Shown: positions 1 through 11,858, counted from the stretch's first letter. The stretch: DNA of 64,000 nucleotides from Aerococcaceae bacterium zg-252 (GCA_016237705.1 CP066204.1:1796001-1860000), one strand, 5' to 3'. A program made the numbers and translations. The notes: a model not told the origin generated them from the letters alone.

Positions 1-1
1 A

Positions 2-1399
2 GAAGAAGCTCAAGAATTTATCGACCACTTCGTTATGAAATTACGTATGATTCGTTTCGCACGTACACCAGACTTCAACGATGTATTCTCAGGTATGCCA
101 ACTTGGGTAACATTGTCAATTGCTGGTATGAATAATGACGGTCGTTCATTAGTAACAAAAACTGCATTCCGTTGCTTACATACATTGTATACAATGGGTG
201 AATCACCCGAACCAAACTTAACTATTTTCTACAACGAAAAATTACCACGTGCTTACCGTGAATACTGTGCTAAAGTATCAATCGACACTTCAGCAATTCA
301 ATACGAAAATGACCAAGTAATGGCTGACACAATGAACAGTACAGATATTTCTATCGCTTGCTGTGTATCACCAGCTGTTATGGGACATGAACATCAATAC
401 TTCGGAGCTCGTTTCTCTGGTCCTAAAGCATTATTATATGCTGTATCTGGTGGTCGTGACGAAAAAACTCGTGATTTAGTCATCAAAGGTTTAGAACCAA
501 TCAAAGGTGACTACTTAGAATACGATGAATTAGTTGAAAAATTAGACAAAGTTTTAGACTGGACAGCAAAAACTTACATGCGTGCATTGAACATCATTCA
601 CCGTGCTCATGACCGTTATGCTTATGAGTCTACACAAATGGCTTTATTAGATACACATCCACACCGTTACTTTGCAACTGGTATCGCTGGTTTAGCATTA
701 GTTGGGGATATGTTATCAGCTGTTAAATACTCTAAAGTACGTATCGTTCGTGACGAAGAAGGATTCCCAGTTGACTATGTTGTTGAAGGTGAACAATTCC
801 CTACATTCGGTAACAATGACGAACGTGTTGATACATTAGTAACTGGATTCTTACATGACTTCATGGAACGTTTACGTAAATTACCAACTTACCGTAATGC
901 TGAAGTAACTACATCAATCTTAACAATTACTTCAAACATCGTTTACGGTAAATCATTAGGTAACGTGTTTACAGGTTCTGATCCTAAATATGTTGGATAT
1001 CGTGAACCATGGACACCAATCGCACCAGGAGCTAACCCTCAATATAACTCTGTTAAATCAGGTGCTTTAGCAGCATTATCATCAGTTGCTAAAATTCCAT
1101 TTGAAGATGCTCGTGACGGTAGCTCATATACATTTGCGATTCATCCAAAAGCATTAGGTCGTGAAGATGTAGACCGTAAAGCTAACTTAGCTACAATGTT
1201 AGACGGATACTTCAAAAAAGGTGGTCACCACTTAAACGTTAACGTTTTAAACCGTGACAAATTAATTGAAATCTTAAAACACCCTGAAGAAAATCCACAC
1301 GCTGTATTACGTGTATCAGGTTACGCTTTATACTTAAATAAAGCTACAAAAGCTCAAATCGCTGACATCTTAGAACGTGTTATCCATAACCAATTCTAA
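2..1399 (+). CDS. pflB: Formate C-acetyltransferase (pyruvate formate-lyase), 3' part
   Basis: This is the C-terminal part (about 465 residues) of pyruvate formate-lyase, the glycyl-radical enzyme that turns pyruvate and CoA into formate and acetyl-CoA under anaerobiosis. The reading frame is open from base 2, so the gene starts upstream of the window. Seen directly: the adjacent catalytic cysteines in IACCVSP, the pyruvate-binding FGAR motif, and the glycyl-radical loop RVSGYA close to the C-terminus. The sequence diverges from textbook PFL: the usual TPDGR(R/K)AG stretch is replaced by an unrelated segment before APGANP. A strong terminator follows 12 bases after the stop, so this is the end of a transcription unit. 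The family assignment is sure; the effect of the divergence is unknown. Confidence 0.96.
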   Translation, partial: EEAQEFIDHFVMKLRMIRFARTPDFNDVFSGMPTWVTLSIAGMNNDGRSLVTKTAFRCLHTLYTMGESPEPNLTIFYNEKLPRAYREYCAKVSIDTSAIQYENDQVMADTMNSTDISIACCVSPAVMGHEHQYFGARFSGPKALLYAVSGGRDEKTRDLVIKGLEPIKGDYLEYDELVEKLDKVLDWTAKTYMRALNIIHRAHDRYAYESTQMALLDTHPHRYFATGIAGLALVGDMLSAVKYSKVRIVRDEEGFPVDYVVEGEQFPTFGNNDERVDTLVTGFLHDFMERLRKLPTYRNAEVTTSILTITSNIVYGKSLGNVFTGSDPKYVGYREPWTPIAPGANPQYNSVKSGALAALSSVAKIPFEDARDGSSYTFAIHPKALGREDVDRKANLATMLDGYFKKGGHHLNVNVLNRDKLIEILKHPEENPHAVLRVSGYALYLNKATKAQIADILERVIHNQF

Positions 1400-1410
1400 T
1401 TAATGTCTGA

Positions 1411-1440
1411 AAGGCTGGACCTTATGGTCCAGCTTTTTTG
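1411..1440 (+). terminator. Rho-independent terminator of pflB
   Basis: An 8-bp perfect stem (GCTGGACC / GGTCCAGC, 1414-1421 with 1426-1433) with a 4-nt loop is followed directly by TTTTTT. It sits just after the pflB stop codon. Confidence 0.95.
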
Positions 1441-1476
1441 TTCTCTAAGAGAAGTAACATCGGATACCTTTTATTC

Positions 1477-1523
1477 TTTATCAATCAATTTTTATCGAAA
1501 AACGATAAAACTTGATTGATAAA
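1477..1523. promoter_or_regulatory. 47-bp near-perfect palindrome, candidate operator
   Basis: The outer arms TTTATCAATCAA (1477-1488) and TTGATTGATAAA (1512-1523) match perfectly over 12 bp. After one mismatch the inner 8 bp (1490-1497 with 1503-1510) also pair, leaving a 5-nt A loop. No T-tract follows, so a terminator is unlikely. The right arm contains the -35 of the promoter for the DUF2975/HTH cassette. That placement suggests an operator, perhaps for the small HTH protein encoded downstream (inference). Confidence 0.7.
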
Positions 1524-1539
1524 CAGAAATCTCTATGAT
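1512..1539 (+). promoter_or_regulatory. Promoter of the DUF2975-HTH cassette
   Basis: A -35 TTGATT (1512-1517) and a -10 TATGAT (1534-1539) are separated by 16 bp. The -35 lies inside the right arm of the palindrome. The first gene has its AGGAGGT Shine-Dalgarno at 1561-1567. Confidence 0.6.
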
Positions 1540-1573
1540 ATATTATATTCAACAAAATTTAGGAGGTATTCTG

Positions 1574-2044
1574 ATGACTCAACCAAAATCACTTGTTGAA
1601 GTACAAATTAAAATTACAAAAAGTAGTATTATATTATTTGCATTGATTGCCATAGTATTACTATTCACTGGCACACATATTGTTCAATACATTATGCCAC
1701 GTTCAACTCCCTTATTCACTGACCAACTACGTTTTAACGTATTATTATCTTCAGGTTATATCAGTGGCACACTCGCACTCTTTTTCTTATTTCAATTATA
1801 TCGCCTAATCACCAACATTGAAAATGGCAACATCTTTATTGATGAAAACGTCAAAACACTCGACTGGATTACACATGCCATTACAATCGTTTCAATTATC
1901 GCTATTCTAGTCGGATTCACTTGCTATCTACCAATTTTATTTATCGCACTCGCTTGTGGTTTTACGGCACTCATTATCCAAATTGTGCGTAACGCATTTG
2001 CCAAAGCAATTCAAATGCAAGATGAATTAGATTATACGGTATAG
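1574..2044 (+). CDS. DUF2975 family membrane protein
   Basis: A 156-aa integral membrane protein with four predicted hydrophobic helices, in the arrangement of DUF2975 proteins (helix pair, then a loop with NIENGNIFIDENVKTLDWI, then a second helix pair). Function unknown. The start was set at 1574 because AGGAGGT precedes it by 6 nt; an in-frame upstream ATG at 1535 falls within the promoter -10 and has no ribosome site. DUF2975 genes are commonly paired with a very small XRE-type HTH gene, and that pairing is seen here: the next gene encodes it. The two may form a membrane-linked regulatory pair (inference). Domain assignment is from pattern recognition. Confidence 0.85.
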   Translation: MTQPKSLVEVQIKITKSSIILFALIAIVLLFTGTHIVQYIMPRSTPLFTDQLRFNVLLSSGYISGTLALFFLFQLYRLITNIENGNIFIDENVKTLDWITHAITIVSIIAILVGFTCYLPILFIALACGFTALIIQIVRNAFAKAIQMQDELDYTV

Positions 2045-2048
2045 AGTA

Positions 2049-2094
2049 AGTGTGGGATTTCAGCTTGAAAATCAAGCCCCAGCGAACCAGAATA
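2049..2094 (+). repeat. Short copy of the intergenic hairpin repeat
   Basis: This copy begins AGTGTGGG just after the DUF2975 stop and ends GCGAACCAGAATA directly before the AGGAGG of the HTH gene. It contains a perfect hairpin GCTTGA-aaa-TCAAGC (2063-2077). The two ends match those of the long copies at 21867-21981 and 61811-61923; the middle is deleted. Its orientation follows transcription, as in all other copies. Confidence 0.75.
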
Positions 2095-2106
2095 GGAGGA
2101 AAGTAA

Positions 2107-2334
2107 ATGATTCAAATAAACTTAGATGTCGTAATGGCAAAACGTAAAATCAGTTCAAATGCATTGGCAGAACAAATCGGAATTACATCAGCCAATCTAT
2201 CAATTTTAAAAAATAATAAGGCAAAAGCAATCCGTTTTTCGACGCTGAATGCATTATGCAAAGCATTGGATTGCCAACCAGGTGATTTAATCGAATATAT
2301 TGATAATGGAGAGGAGTTAGTCACTTATGAATAA
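2107..2334 (+). CDS. Small XRE-family HTH regulator (YozG-like)
   Basis: A 75-aa protein that is almost entirely one Cro/CI-type helix-turn-helix: AEQIGITSANLSILKNN forms the turn and recognition helix, followed by LNALCKALDCQPGDLIEY, the ending typical of YozG/YdaS-like small regulators. It should bind DNA as a dimer. Context: it follows the DUF2975 gene and overlaps the next membrane-protein gene by 8 bp, so the three are translated from one mRNA. The palindrome overlapping their promoter is a natural candidate target (inference). Shine-Dalgarno AGGAGG ends 6 nt before the ATG. Confidence 0.9.
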   Translation: MIQINLDVVMAKRKISSNALAEQIGITSANLSILKNNKAKAIRFSTLNALCKALDCQPGDLIEYIDNGEELVTYE

Positions 2335-3688
2335 CGAAATAATAGTAGAACAGAAAAAATCCACCTTACCACTACTTGATGCACAACAAATTCGAGTAGC
2401 AAAACTTAATACTCTATGGATATTTATTATTGCCTACTTATATACTTATACAGTGTGGGATTTACATACACACTACTACTTATTACTAACTCTAGCACTC
2501 ATTGCTTTTGTTGAATATTTCAATCACATAATGAAACGAAACATAGCATCTGTTACTGCAAAACTTGAATATGCTGTACTGCTCATCAGTTGCCTGATAC
2601 AATCCTTTTTACTATCAACTCAGTATGACCGCTATTCAGCAGAAGATTTTTTATTTTTCCAAGTAATAGCATTGCATTTTCTTTTTATTGGCTATGTACT
2701 AGTACGGAGTAATCAATTAATTGGAGAACAATTCAATTGGCTATCAGGAATTGATGTATGGCGTGGTTCAATTACCATTCCATTTTCACATTTCTTCACT
2801 GCCACAAAAGTATTACTTTTGCCGTCTAATCACGAAAATGCTACTTACTCATTAAAAGACAGGGTCATACAAACTTTAAAATTACTTGTCACTGTTTTCA
2901 TTACCACCAGACTGGTAGTCTTTGCAGTTGATCAATTAAGTGAAATTTCTAGCATTTTTGACCAGTTCGCACAACAATATTTCATCCATAATATGCAATC
3001 ATTTTTCAAAAATTGGTTCAATAGCACTTTTTGGACGGATACTATTTCTTTTGCGATTTTAAGTATTCCAGTAAGTTTGTGGTTATACGGTTTAATCGCT
3101 GGTGCAATTTTTTCAAATCGCTCTACGATAACCCCTGAGCGTACAGAAGAAACATTATCACGCATCCGAATATTTTCAACACTAAATGTAACAATCATCG
3201 CTACAGCTCTATGCTTATTATATGGTCTATTCTTTATCATTTCGCTACAAGATTTAGCAACTCAATTAAGTAGCATTCCAACACAACAAGTGATACGAGC
3301 AGCTCAAGCATCACATTTAGCAGTCAGTGGTTTTTGGCAACTCGTTCAAATCACTTTACTCAACTTTTTTGTACTAGGATTTGCTTTTCTATTTGGAAAT
3401 CGTGCACTATGGCACACACAATATGCAAAAATATCACTTGTCATCTTATTCAGCTTTAATTTATTATTCTCATGTTTAGCTGCATGGAAATTAATCGGCA
3501 TTTACATTTGGTTTTACGGACTGACACCATTACGATTGCAGTCAACTTGGTTGATTTCAATCATCATTGTTGCCACAATATTAACATTAATTCGACTATT
3601 TAAGCCAATCACTGCATTTCGTTATGGTATTCTCTACTTTATTCTCAGCTACACACTATTATGCGTCATTTATTATTGCGTATTTTAA
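2327..3688 (+). CDS. DUF4153/DUF4173-like polytopic membrane protein
   Basis: A 453-aa protein with about ten or more hydrophobic segments and short loops, and no recognisable soluble domain. The C-terminal part contains YGLTPLRLQ between two helices, which resembles the Y-x-GLT-x-x-R motif of DUF4153/DUF4173 proteins; that assignment is tentative. It overlaps the HTH gene by 8 bp and has GAGAGGAG upstream, indicating translational coupling. The DUF2975-HTH-membrane protein set may respond to a membrane or redox state, but no function can be read from the sequence. A bidirectional terminator follows. Confidence 0.7.
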   Translation: MNNEIIVEQKKSTLPLLDAQQIRVAKLNTLWIFIIAYLYTYTVWDLHTHYYLLLTLALIAFVEYFNHIMKRNIASVTAKLEYAVLLISCLIQSFLLSTQYDRYSAEDFLFFQVIALHFLFIGYVLVRSNQLIGEQFNWLSGIDVWRGSITIPFSHFFTATKVLLLPSNHENATYSLKDRVIQTLKLLVTVFITTRLVVFAVDQLSEISSIFDQFAQQYFIHNMQSFFKNWFNSTFWTDTISFAILSIPVSLWLYGLIAGAIFSNRSTITPERTEETLSRIRIFSTLNVTIIATALCLLYGLFFIISLQDLATQLSSIPTQQVIRAAQASHLAVSGFWQLVQITLLNFFVLGFAFLFGNRALWHTQYAKISLVILFSFNLLFSCLAAWKLIGIYIWFYGLTPLRLQSTWLISIIIVATILTLIRLFKPITAFRYGILYFILSYTLLCVIYYCVF

Positions 3689-3696
3689 TAGAAAAC

Positions 3697-3730
3697 AAAC
3701 TGCACTCCTTGTTTATCTAGAGTGCAGTTT
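3697..3730. terminator. Bidirectional terminator
   Basis: An 11-bp perfect stem AAACTGCACTC / GAGTGCAGTTT (3697-3707 with 3720-3730) with a 12-nt loop lies between convergent genes. T-rich sequence flanks it on both sides. Confidence 0.85.
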
Positions 3731-3740
3731 GATTTATTCA

Positions 3741-4301
3741 TTAATATTTACGAACATCGGGAGCTGAATAATTCAAAATAAATTGTTCAATTTCTAAAAT
3801 ATCATCTGAAAAAAGAACATTATCTCGGTCGCTTTGACTAAGAAAGCCCTCAGCAACCATATGGTCAAACAGCGCTTTTAATTGGTCAAAGTAACCATTA
3901 ATATTAAACAGGACACAAGGTTTGTCATTCTGTCCGATACGAGCCCAAGAAATCACTTCCGATATTTCTTCCAATGTACCTGGCCCACCTGGTAAAGCGA
4001 TAAAGGCTTCTCCTAACATCATCATTTTCGCTTTACGTTGCGGCATATCTTCAACTACTATCAATTCAGATAAGTTCTGATGTGCAATTTCTCGTTCTAC
4101 TAAAAATGTCGGCATCACACCGATTGCACGACCACCATTTTCAATCACTGTATCAGCCATAATTCCCATTAATCCAACATTACCACCACCATAGACTAAA
4201 TCATGAAGATTTTCAGACATCCATAAAGCTAATTCGTTCGTTCTCTCACTATAAATCGGATTACGCCCTGTACTTGCCCCACAATAAATTGTTATTTTCA
4301 C
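3741..4301 (-). CDS. LOG family protein (TIGR00730-type nucleotide phosphoribohydrolase)
   Basis: A 186-aa Rossmann-like protein of the lysine-decarboxylase-like/LOG family. The hallmark PGGPGTLEE motif is present, as is the N-terminal IYCGAS strand-loop. Characterised members cleave cytokinin riboside monophosphates or other nucleoside monophosphates (AMP, CMP) to base and ribose 5-phosphate; the bacterial role here is unknown. The start codon is GTG, chosen because the family begins MKITxYCGAS; the ribosome site is weak. It lies downstream of the glycolytic operon in the same direction, but a terminator separates them. Confidence 0.9.
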   Translation of the reverse strand: MKITIYCGASTGRNPIYSERTNELALWMSENLHDLVYGGGNVGLMGIMADTVIENGGRAIGVMPTFLVEREIAHQNLSELIVVEDMPQRKAKMMMLGEAFIALPGGPGTLEEISEVISWARIGQNDKPCVLFNINGYFDQLKALFDHMVAEGFLSQSDRDNVLFSDDILEIEQFILNYSAPDVRKY

Positions 4302-4420
4302 TCTTCAACACGCTCTTTTCGGTTAATATATATTTACTGCTCATTTTGGTAAAAGGATATCAAACCATAAGAGAATTGTAAAGACTCTTCCACTTCAGCA
4401 TTCTCCGCACCACAAAAATA

Positions 4421-4446
4421 GACTAGGAATCCAAAAATTCCTAGTC
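4421..4446 (-). terminator. Terminator of the glycolytic operon (after eno)
   Basis: A 10-bp perfect stem GACTAGGAAT / ATTCCTAGTC with a 6-nt loop. On the minus strand it runs into a TATTTTTG tract, as expected for termination after eno. Confidence 0.85.
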
Positions 4447-4455
4447 CACCACTTT

Positions 4456-4515
4456 AGTTCGCTTGAGCTACCTCATCATCCACTTAGAATGGTTCAAAGC
4501 ATAATACTCTCACTT
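4456..4515 (-). repeat. Degenerate copy of the intergenic hairpin repeat, after eno
   Basis: On the minus strand it starts AAGTGAGAG right after the eno stop. It keeps the landmarks TTTGAACCA, AAGTGGATG and CTCAAGCGAACT in the order and spacing of the repeat family, but lacks the central tip hairpin. Unlike other copies it is followed by a terminator rather than a gene. Confidence 0.55.
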
Positions 4516-4523
4516 ATACTAAA

Positions 4524-5930
<1,407 letters not shown>

Positions 5931-5950
5931 CTAACAAATTGATTATTTAT

Positions 5951-7482
5951 TTATTTTTTAATCAATGATTCTCCAGTCATTTCAACTGGTTGTGCTACAT
6001 TTAATAAATCTAACAATGTTGGTGCTAAATCAGCTAAACGTCCACCGTCACGCAATTCAACACCATGTTTTGTTACAATAACTGGCACTGGATTGGTTGT
6101 ATGAGCTGTCATCGGTTGGTCATCTAAAGTAATCACTTCATCTGAGTTACCATGGTCAGCCGTAATAATCGCATAACCACCTTTTGAGATGATTAAATCT
6201 ACAACTTCACCTAAACACTCATCAACAGCTTCAATTGCTTTTACAGTTGGTTCTAACATACCACTGTGTCCAACCATGTCAGGGTTAGCAAAGTTCAAGA
6301 TAATCGCATCTAATGTATCTTCGTTGATAGCTGCTACTAAAGCATCTTTTACTTCATAAGCTGACATTTCTGGTTTTAAATCATAAGTCGCAACTTTTGG
6401 TGACGGAATTAAAATACGTGATTCTCCTTCAAACTCTTCGTGACGTCCACCACTCATAAAGAATGTAACATGTGGATATTTTTCAGTTTCAGCGATGCGT
6501 AACTGTGTTTTGCCAGCACTTGCTAACACTTCACCTACTGTATTCACTAAATCTTGCTTTTTAAATGCAATCTCAGCAATAACATCGGCACTGTACTCAG
6601 TAAATGTCACAAATTTAGCTGTTTTAGGTGCATGTTCACCACGATCAAATCCGTCAAATGCTGGATTTGTTAATGCTGTTCCTAATTGAATTGCTCGGTC
6701 AGGACGGAAGTTGAAGAAGATTACTGAATCACCGTCTTCAATCGTAGCAACCGGTGCATCACCTTTCGTTACAACAAATGGTAATACAAATTCATCGAAT
6801 ACTTCTTTATCGTATGACGCTTGAACACCCTCAGCTGCACTTGCAAATGTTTCACCTTTAGCATAAACCATTGCGTCGTATGCTAATTGCACACGTTCCC
6901 AACGTTTGTCACGGTCCATTGCATAGTAACGACCAGAGATTGTCGCAAATTCACCTACACCGATTTCATCAAACTTCTCTTCAGTTGTCTTAACAAAGTC
7001 AATTGCAGAAGACGGTGCTACATCACGACCATCTAAAAATCCATGTACATATACTTTTTCTAAGCCATGGTCTTTAGCTAATTGTAATAAAGCGAATAAA
7101 TGTTCATAATGTGAATGAACCCCACCGTCAGACAATAAGCCCATTAAGTGTAATGCTTTACCACTTTCTTTCGCTGCTTTAACAGCTTCTACTAGTTCAG
7201 GAATTTCAAAGAAGTCTTTTTCACGAATTGAAATATTAATGCGTGTTAATGACTGGTACACAATACGTCCAGCACCAATATTCATGTGTCCTACTTCTGA
7301 GTTACCCATTTGACCGTCTGGTAAACCAACATCTTCTCCACTAGCTTTTAATTGATTATGTGGAAATTCTGCCCAATAACGGTCAAAATTTGGTTTATGC
7401 GCTGCTTTAACAGCATTTCCTTTTACTTCATCTCGAATGGCAAAACCATCTAAGATAATTAAAGCTACAGGTGCTTTACTCA

Positions 7483-7483
<1 letters not shown>
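5951..7483 (-). CDS. gpmI: 2,3-bisphosphoglycerate-independent phosphoglycerate mutase
   Basis: A 510-aa alkaline-phosphatase-superfamily mutase, the Mn-dependent iPGM. It interconverts 3- and 2-phosphoglycerate. Seen: the N-terminal metal site [11 protein letters not shown], the catalytic-serine motif [30 protein letters not shown], and the metal ligands in [12 protein letters not shown] and [10 protein letters not shown]. Its ATG overlaps the tpiA stop codon by one base (TAATG), giving tight coupling. The length is normal for the family. Confidence 0.98.
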
Positions 7484-8330
<847 letters not shown>

Positions 8331-8345
8331 AAGATTTTTTACTTA

Positions 8346-9536
8346 TTATTTATCTTCAATTGACACAACACCTGGTAATTCTACGCCTTCTAAGTAAGTT
8401 AATGACGCACCACCACCTGTTGAAATGTGAGTAAATTTATCTTCATAACCTAATTGTGCAACAGCTGCAGCAGAATCTCCACCACCAACAACTGTCGTAG
8501 CATCTGTTAAATGAGCAATCGCTTCACACACACCAATTGTACCTTTAGCAAAGTTTGGTAATTCAAATACACCCATTGGTCCGTTCCAAACAACTGTTTT
8601 AGCTGTTGATAAAACATCAGTAAATAATTTAACTGATTCAGGACCACAATCTAAACCTTCCCAATCAGCAGGAATCTCATCAACTGATACAACTTTACGG
8701 TTTGCATCATTAGAGAAGTCATCCGCTACAACGATGTCCACAGGTAATACTAATTTATCGCCTGCACGTTCTAACAATTCTTTTGCTAATTCAACACGGT
8801 CTAATTCTAATAATGATTTACCAACTTCTTTACCTTGTGCTTTTAAGAACGTATAAGCCATACCACCACCGATAATAACTTTATCCGCTTTTTCTAACAA
8901 GTTTTCGATTACTTTAATTTTATCTGAAACTTTCGCTCCACCTAAAATTGCTACAAATGGACGAACTGGAGCATCAACTGCTTCACCTAAGAATTTTACT
9001 TCTTTTTCCATTAAGTAACCAACTGCATTTGGTAAGTTTGATGCAATACCGATGTTTGATGCATGTGCACGGTGTGCTGTACCAAATGCATCGTTTACAT
9101 ATAAATCACCTAAAGATGCCCAATATTTACCTAATTCTGGATCATTTTTAGATTCTTTCTTACCGTCGATATCTTCAAAACGTGTATTTTCAACAACTAA
9201 TACATCGCCTTCATTCAATGCTTTAACAGCTGCTTCTAATTCAGCACCACGAGTTTCTGGTGAAAATGCAACCGGTTGTCCTAATAATTCAGCTAAACGG
9301 TCTGCTGCTGGTTTTAATGATTTACTTGCTTTATCAGCTTCTTCTTTCACTTTTCCTAAGTGAGAGAATAATACCACTTTAGCTTTGTTATTAATTAAAT
9401 ATTTAATTGTATCTAAAGCTGCTACAATACGGTTATCGTTTGTAATAACGCCCTCTTTCATTGGAACGTTAAAGTCAACACGTACTAATACTGTTTTACC
9501 TTGAACTTGTAAATCTTCAACTGTTCTTTTTGCCAT
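8346..9536 (-). CDS. pgk: Phosphoglycerate kinase
   Basis: A 396-aa two-domain kinase that transfers phosphate from 1,3-bisphosphoglycerate to ADP. Seen: substrate-binding RVDFNVP and [18 protein letters not shown], the hinge region [11 protein letters not shown], the nucleotide-site WNGPMGVFE, and GGGDSAAAV near the end. Its N-terminus [14 protein letters not shown] is typical, with TAGGAGG just upstream. It is the third gene of the operon, downstream of a terminator-like hairpin after gapA that probably reduces its level compared with gapA. Confidence 0.98.
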   Translation of the reverse strand: MAKRTVEDLQVQGKTVLVRVDFNVPMKEGVITNDNRIVAALDTIKYLINNKAKVVLFSHLGKVKEEADKASKSLKPAADRLAELLGQPVAFSPETRGAELEAAVKALNEGDVLVVENTRFEDIDGKKESKNDPELGKYWASLGDLYVNDAFGTAHRAHASNIGIASNLPNAVGYLMEKEVKFLGEAVDAPVRPFVAILGGAKVSDKIKVIENLLEKADKVIIGGGMAYTFLKAQGKEVGKSLLELDRVELAKELLERAGDKLVLPVDIVVADDFSNDANRKVVSVDEIPADWEGLDCGPESVKLFTDVLSTAKTVVWNGPMGVFELPNFAKGTIGVCEAIAHLTDATTVVGGGDSAAAVAQLGYEDKFTHISTGGGASLTYLEGVELPGVVSIEDK

Positions 9537-9596
9537 TCAGTTACCCTCCTAAGGTTATCAAATTTATTTAAAAAGTTTTATTCGCTCTTAACTCTA

Positions 9597-9629
9597 TAAA
9601 AAATGCGAGGAAGCGTCATGCCTCCCCGC
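9597..9629 (-). terminator. Terminator-like hairpin between gapA and pgk
   Basis: On the minus strand GCGGGGA pairs with TCCTCGC (one G.U) and is followed by ATTTTTTAT. It lies inside the operon, so it is probably a leaky terminator or a 3'-end stabiliser that keeps gapA mRNA in excess. Just upstream, GACGCT/AGCGTC motifs at 9612-9617, 9641-9646 and 9658-9663 could form an alternative pairing. Confidence 0.65.
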
Positions 9630-9692
9630 TGTCTTGGATAGACGCTCTTTTTTATAAGACGCTATACTAATCGCAAGCTCTCACACTTAATA

Positions 9693-10694
9693 TTATAAGT
9701 TAGCGAAGTACTCTAAAGTACGAACTAATTGAGCAGTATATGACATTTCGTTATCATACCAAGCAACAGTTTTAACTAATTGTTTGTCGCCAACTGTCAT
9801 AACTTTTGTTTGAGTTGCATCGAATAATGAACCAAATGTGATACCTACGATATCAGAAGATACGATTGGATCTTCAGTATATCCGTAAGATTCGTTAGCA
9901 GCTTCTTTCATTGCTGCATTAATTTCGTCAGCTGTTACGTTTTTCTCTAAAACAGTTACTAACTCAGTTAATGAACCTGTTGGAACTGGAACACGTTGTG
10001 CAGCACCGTCTAATTTACCGTTTAATTCAGGAATTACTAAACCGATAGCTTTAGCAGCACCTGTTGTGTTAGGTACGATGTTTGCAGCAGCAGCACGAGC
10101 ACGACGTAAGTCACCTTTACCGTGTGGTGCATCTAAAGTATTTTGGTCACCAGTGTAAGCATGGATAGTTGTCATTAAACCTTCAACAACACCAAATTTG
10201 TCTTGTAATACTTTAGCCATAGGAGCTAAACAGTTTGTAGTACATGAAGCACCAGAAATTACTGTTTCGTCACCTTTTAAGATGTCGTGGTTTACGTTGT
10301 AAACAACTGTTGGTACATCGTTACCACCAGGAGCAGAGATTACAACACGTTTAGCGCCACCTTTTAAGTGTAATTCAGCTTTTTCTTTTGAAGTGAAGAA
10401 ACCAGTACATTCTAATACGATGTCTACTCCTAATTCACCCCAAGGTAATTCTTCAGGGTTACGGTTAGCTAATACTTTAACTTCTTTACCGTTTACACGG
10501 AATGCTCCTTCTAATACTTCAACTTCACCATTGAAACGGCCTTGAGTTGTGTCATATTTTAATAAGTGAGCTAATGTTTTAGCATCTGTTAAGTCGTTGA
10601 TTGCAACTACTTCAATGCCTTCCACTTCTTGAATACGACGGAATGCTAAACGACCAATACGTCCGAAACCATTAATACCTACTTTTACTGTCAT
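9693..10694 (-). CDS. gapA: Glyceraldehyde-3-phosphate dehydrogenase, type I
   Basis: A 333-aa NAD-dependent enzyme that oxidises glyceraldehyde 3-phosphate to 1,3-bisphosphoglycerate. Seen: the Rossmann [15 protein letters not shown], the catalytic cysteine in [12 protein letters not shown], the catalytic histidine region [11 protein letters not shown], and [15 protein letters not shown] at the C-terminus. AAGGAGGAAG precedes the ATG. It follows cggR by 31 bp. A terminator-like stem after the stop suggests it is expressed more strongly than the downstream genes. Confidence 0.98.
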   Translation of the reverse strand: MTVKVGINGFGRIGRLAFRRIQEVEGIEVVAINDLTDAKTLAHLLKYDTTQGRFNGEVEVLEGAFRVNGKEVKVLANRNPEELPWGELGVDIVLECTGFFTSKEKAELHLKGGAKRVVISAPGGNDVPTVVYNVNHDILKGDETVISGASCTTNCLAPMAKVLQDKFGVVEGLMTTIHAYTGDQNTLDAPHGKGDLRRARAAAANIVPNTTGAAKAIGLVIPELNGKLDGAAQRVPVPTGSLTELVTVLEKNVTADEINAAMKEAANESYGYTEDPIVSSDIVGITFGSLFDATQTKVMTVGDKQLVKTVAWYDNEMSYTAQLVRTLEYFANL

Positions 10695-10725
10695 AATTTG
10701 ACTTCCTCCTTAAGGATATTTTATT

Positions 10726-11766
10726 TTAATGAGTTCCCTCATTTAAAATCATATTTGCGACGCCCTCGTCACAGATGAGCCACCCATGATGTTGGACTAG
10801 TTGACAATAGCCTTTTACCGCTTCTGCTTTAGAAGCACCTGCTACTACTGTCACAACTAAAGGAATTTGACTGAGTTCTTCGATTTGAATACCAATTCTC
10901 GGTAATCGTAACACTTCATTCCCTTGTTCATTGAAAAATACACCAAACGCTTCACCTATCGCCTGCTGTTCACGCAATAATTGCTGCTGTTCACTTGTCA
11001 GTTCACGACGCTCTGCCATAGTCTTGGCAGAACCCACACTCACCAATAAGCAGTCTGCTTGTTTTCCCAACATCACTGCTTGATTGATAGCTGGGTCATT
11101 CAATAGTGCTTTAGACGCCAATTCTTCCATCATATCGGGGATAAACAACGGAACATATTGTGCTCCAGTTTTTTGAGCCATAAGCCCCCCCACCATATTT
11201 GATTGAATATTGAATCGTCCACCAACACCACCTCGTGCTGGAACAAATACTAGCTCTCTATCTTTCGATAGAATTTGCGTCAAGCCCTCGCCTACATGTG
11301 CGAGCGTTTCGCCACCAGTTACTGCAATTGTATTTTGCCCATATTTTAAATAGCGATTCAACACTTGCTCAACTGCTCGGCTTAATTCTGCATAGACGCT
11401 CGTATCTTGTTCGACATTCCCACTCACTACCATGCAACCGTCCAATCCTAAACGAGATTGTAACTTTGCTGATAACTCATGCAAATAATTCGTGCTCACC
11501 ATTTTATCGGCAATAACAGCAGCCACTTCTTGTCCTCTGGACGTCAAACGTATACCTGAATGTCCTACTTCAACTAAGTGCTGTTCTTTCATTAACTGAA
11601 TAATTGTACGCAGTGAACGCTCGGATAAATTCACCTTTTGTGCTAATGTTTTTCGTCCAATTGCCTGATGTGTTGACTGTAATTGATACAAAATCGAACA
11701 ACGGACTTGCAACATCTCATTTAAATCTGGTGCAATGTCTTGCATTATAGAAAAAACATCCTGCAT
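10726..11766 (-). CDS. cggR: Central glycolytic genes regulator CggR (SorC/DeoR-type)
   Basis: A 346-aa repressor. The N-terminal winged HTH (TLAQKVNLSERSLRTIIQLMKEQHLVEV) is followed by a SorC-family sugar-phosphate-binding domain; known CggR proteins release DNA when fructose-1,6-bisphosphate binds. The start at 11766 (MQDVFSIMQDIAP) has AAAGGAGGAACACC upstream; the longer upstream reading lacks a ribosome site. It is the first gene of the operon, before gapA, the usual arrangement for autoregulated glycolysis. A good promoter and several GGTCG half-sites lie upstream. Confidence 0.95.
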   Translation of the reverse strand: MQDVFSIMQDIAPDLNEMLQVRCSILYQLQSTHQAIGRKTLAQKVNLSERSLRTIIQLMKEQHLVEVGHSGIRLTSRGQEVAAVIADKMVSTNYLHELSAKLQSRLGLDGCMVVSGNVEQDTSVYAELSRAVEQVLNRYLKYGQNTIAVTGGETLAHVGEGLTQILSKDRELVFVPARGGVGGRFNIQSNMVGGLMAQKTGAQYVPLFIPDMMEELASKALLNDPAINQAVMLGKQADCLLVSVGSAKTMAERRELTSEQQQLLREQQAIGEAFGVFFNEQGNEVLRLPRIGIQIEELSQIPLVVTVVAGASKAEAVKGYCQLVQHHGWLICDEGVANMILNEGTH

Positions 11767-11858
11767 GGTGTTCCTCCTTTTTGGGCAATATACGACCATA
11801 AATTAAAATCCGAATAATTTCTCTCATTTTACAAAATTAGGTCGCTTACCACATTAAT

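Noticed and set aside
1477-1523. Interpretation of the 47-bp palindrome as a second pflB terminator
   Set aside because: No T-tract follows either arm and pflB already has a strong terminator at 1411-1440.
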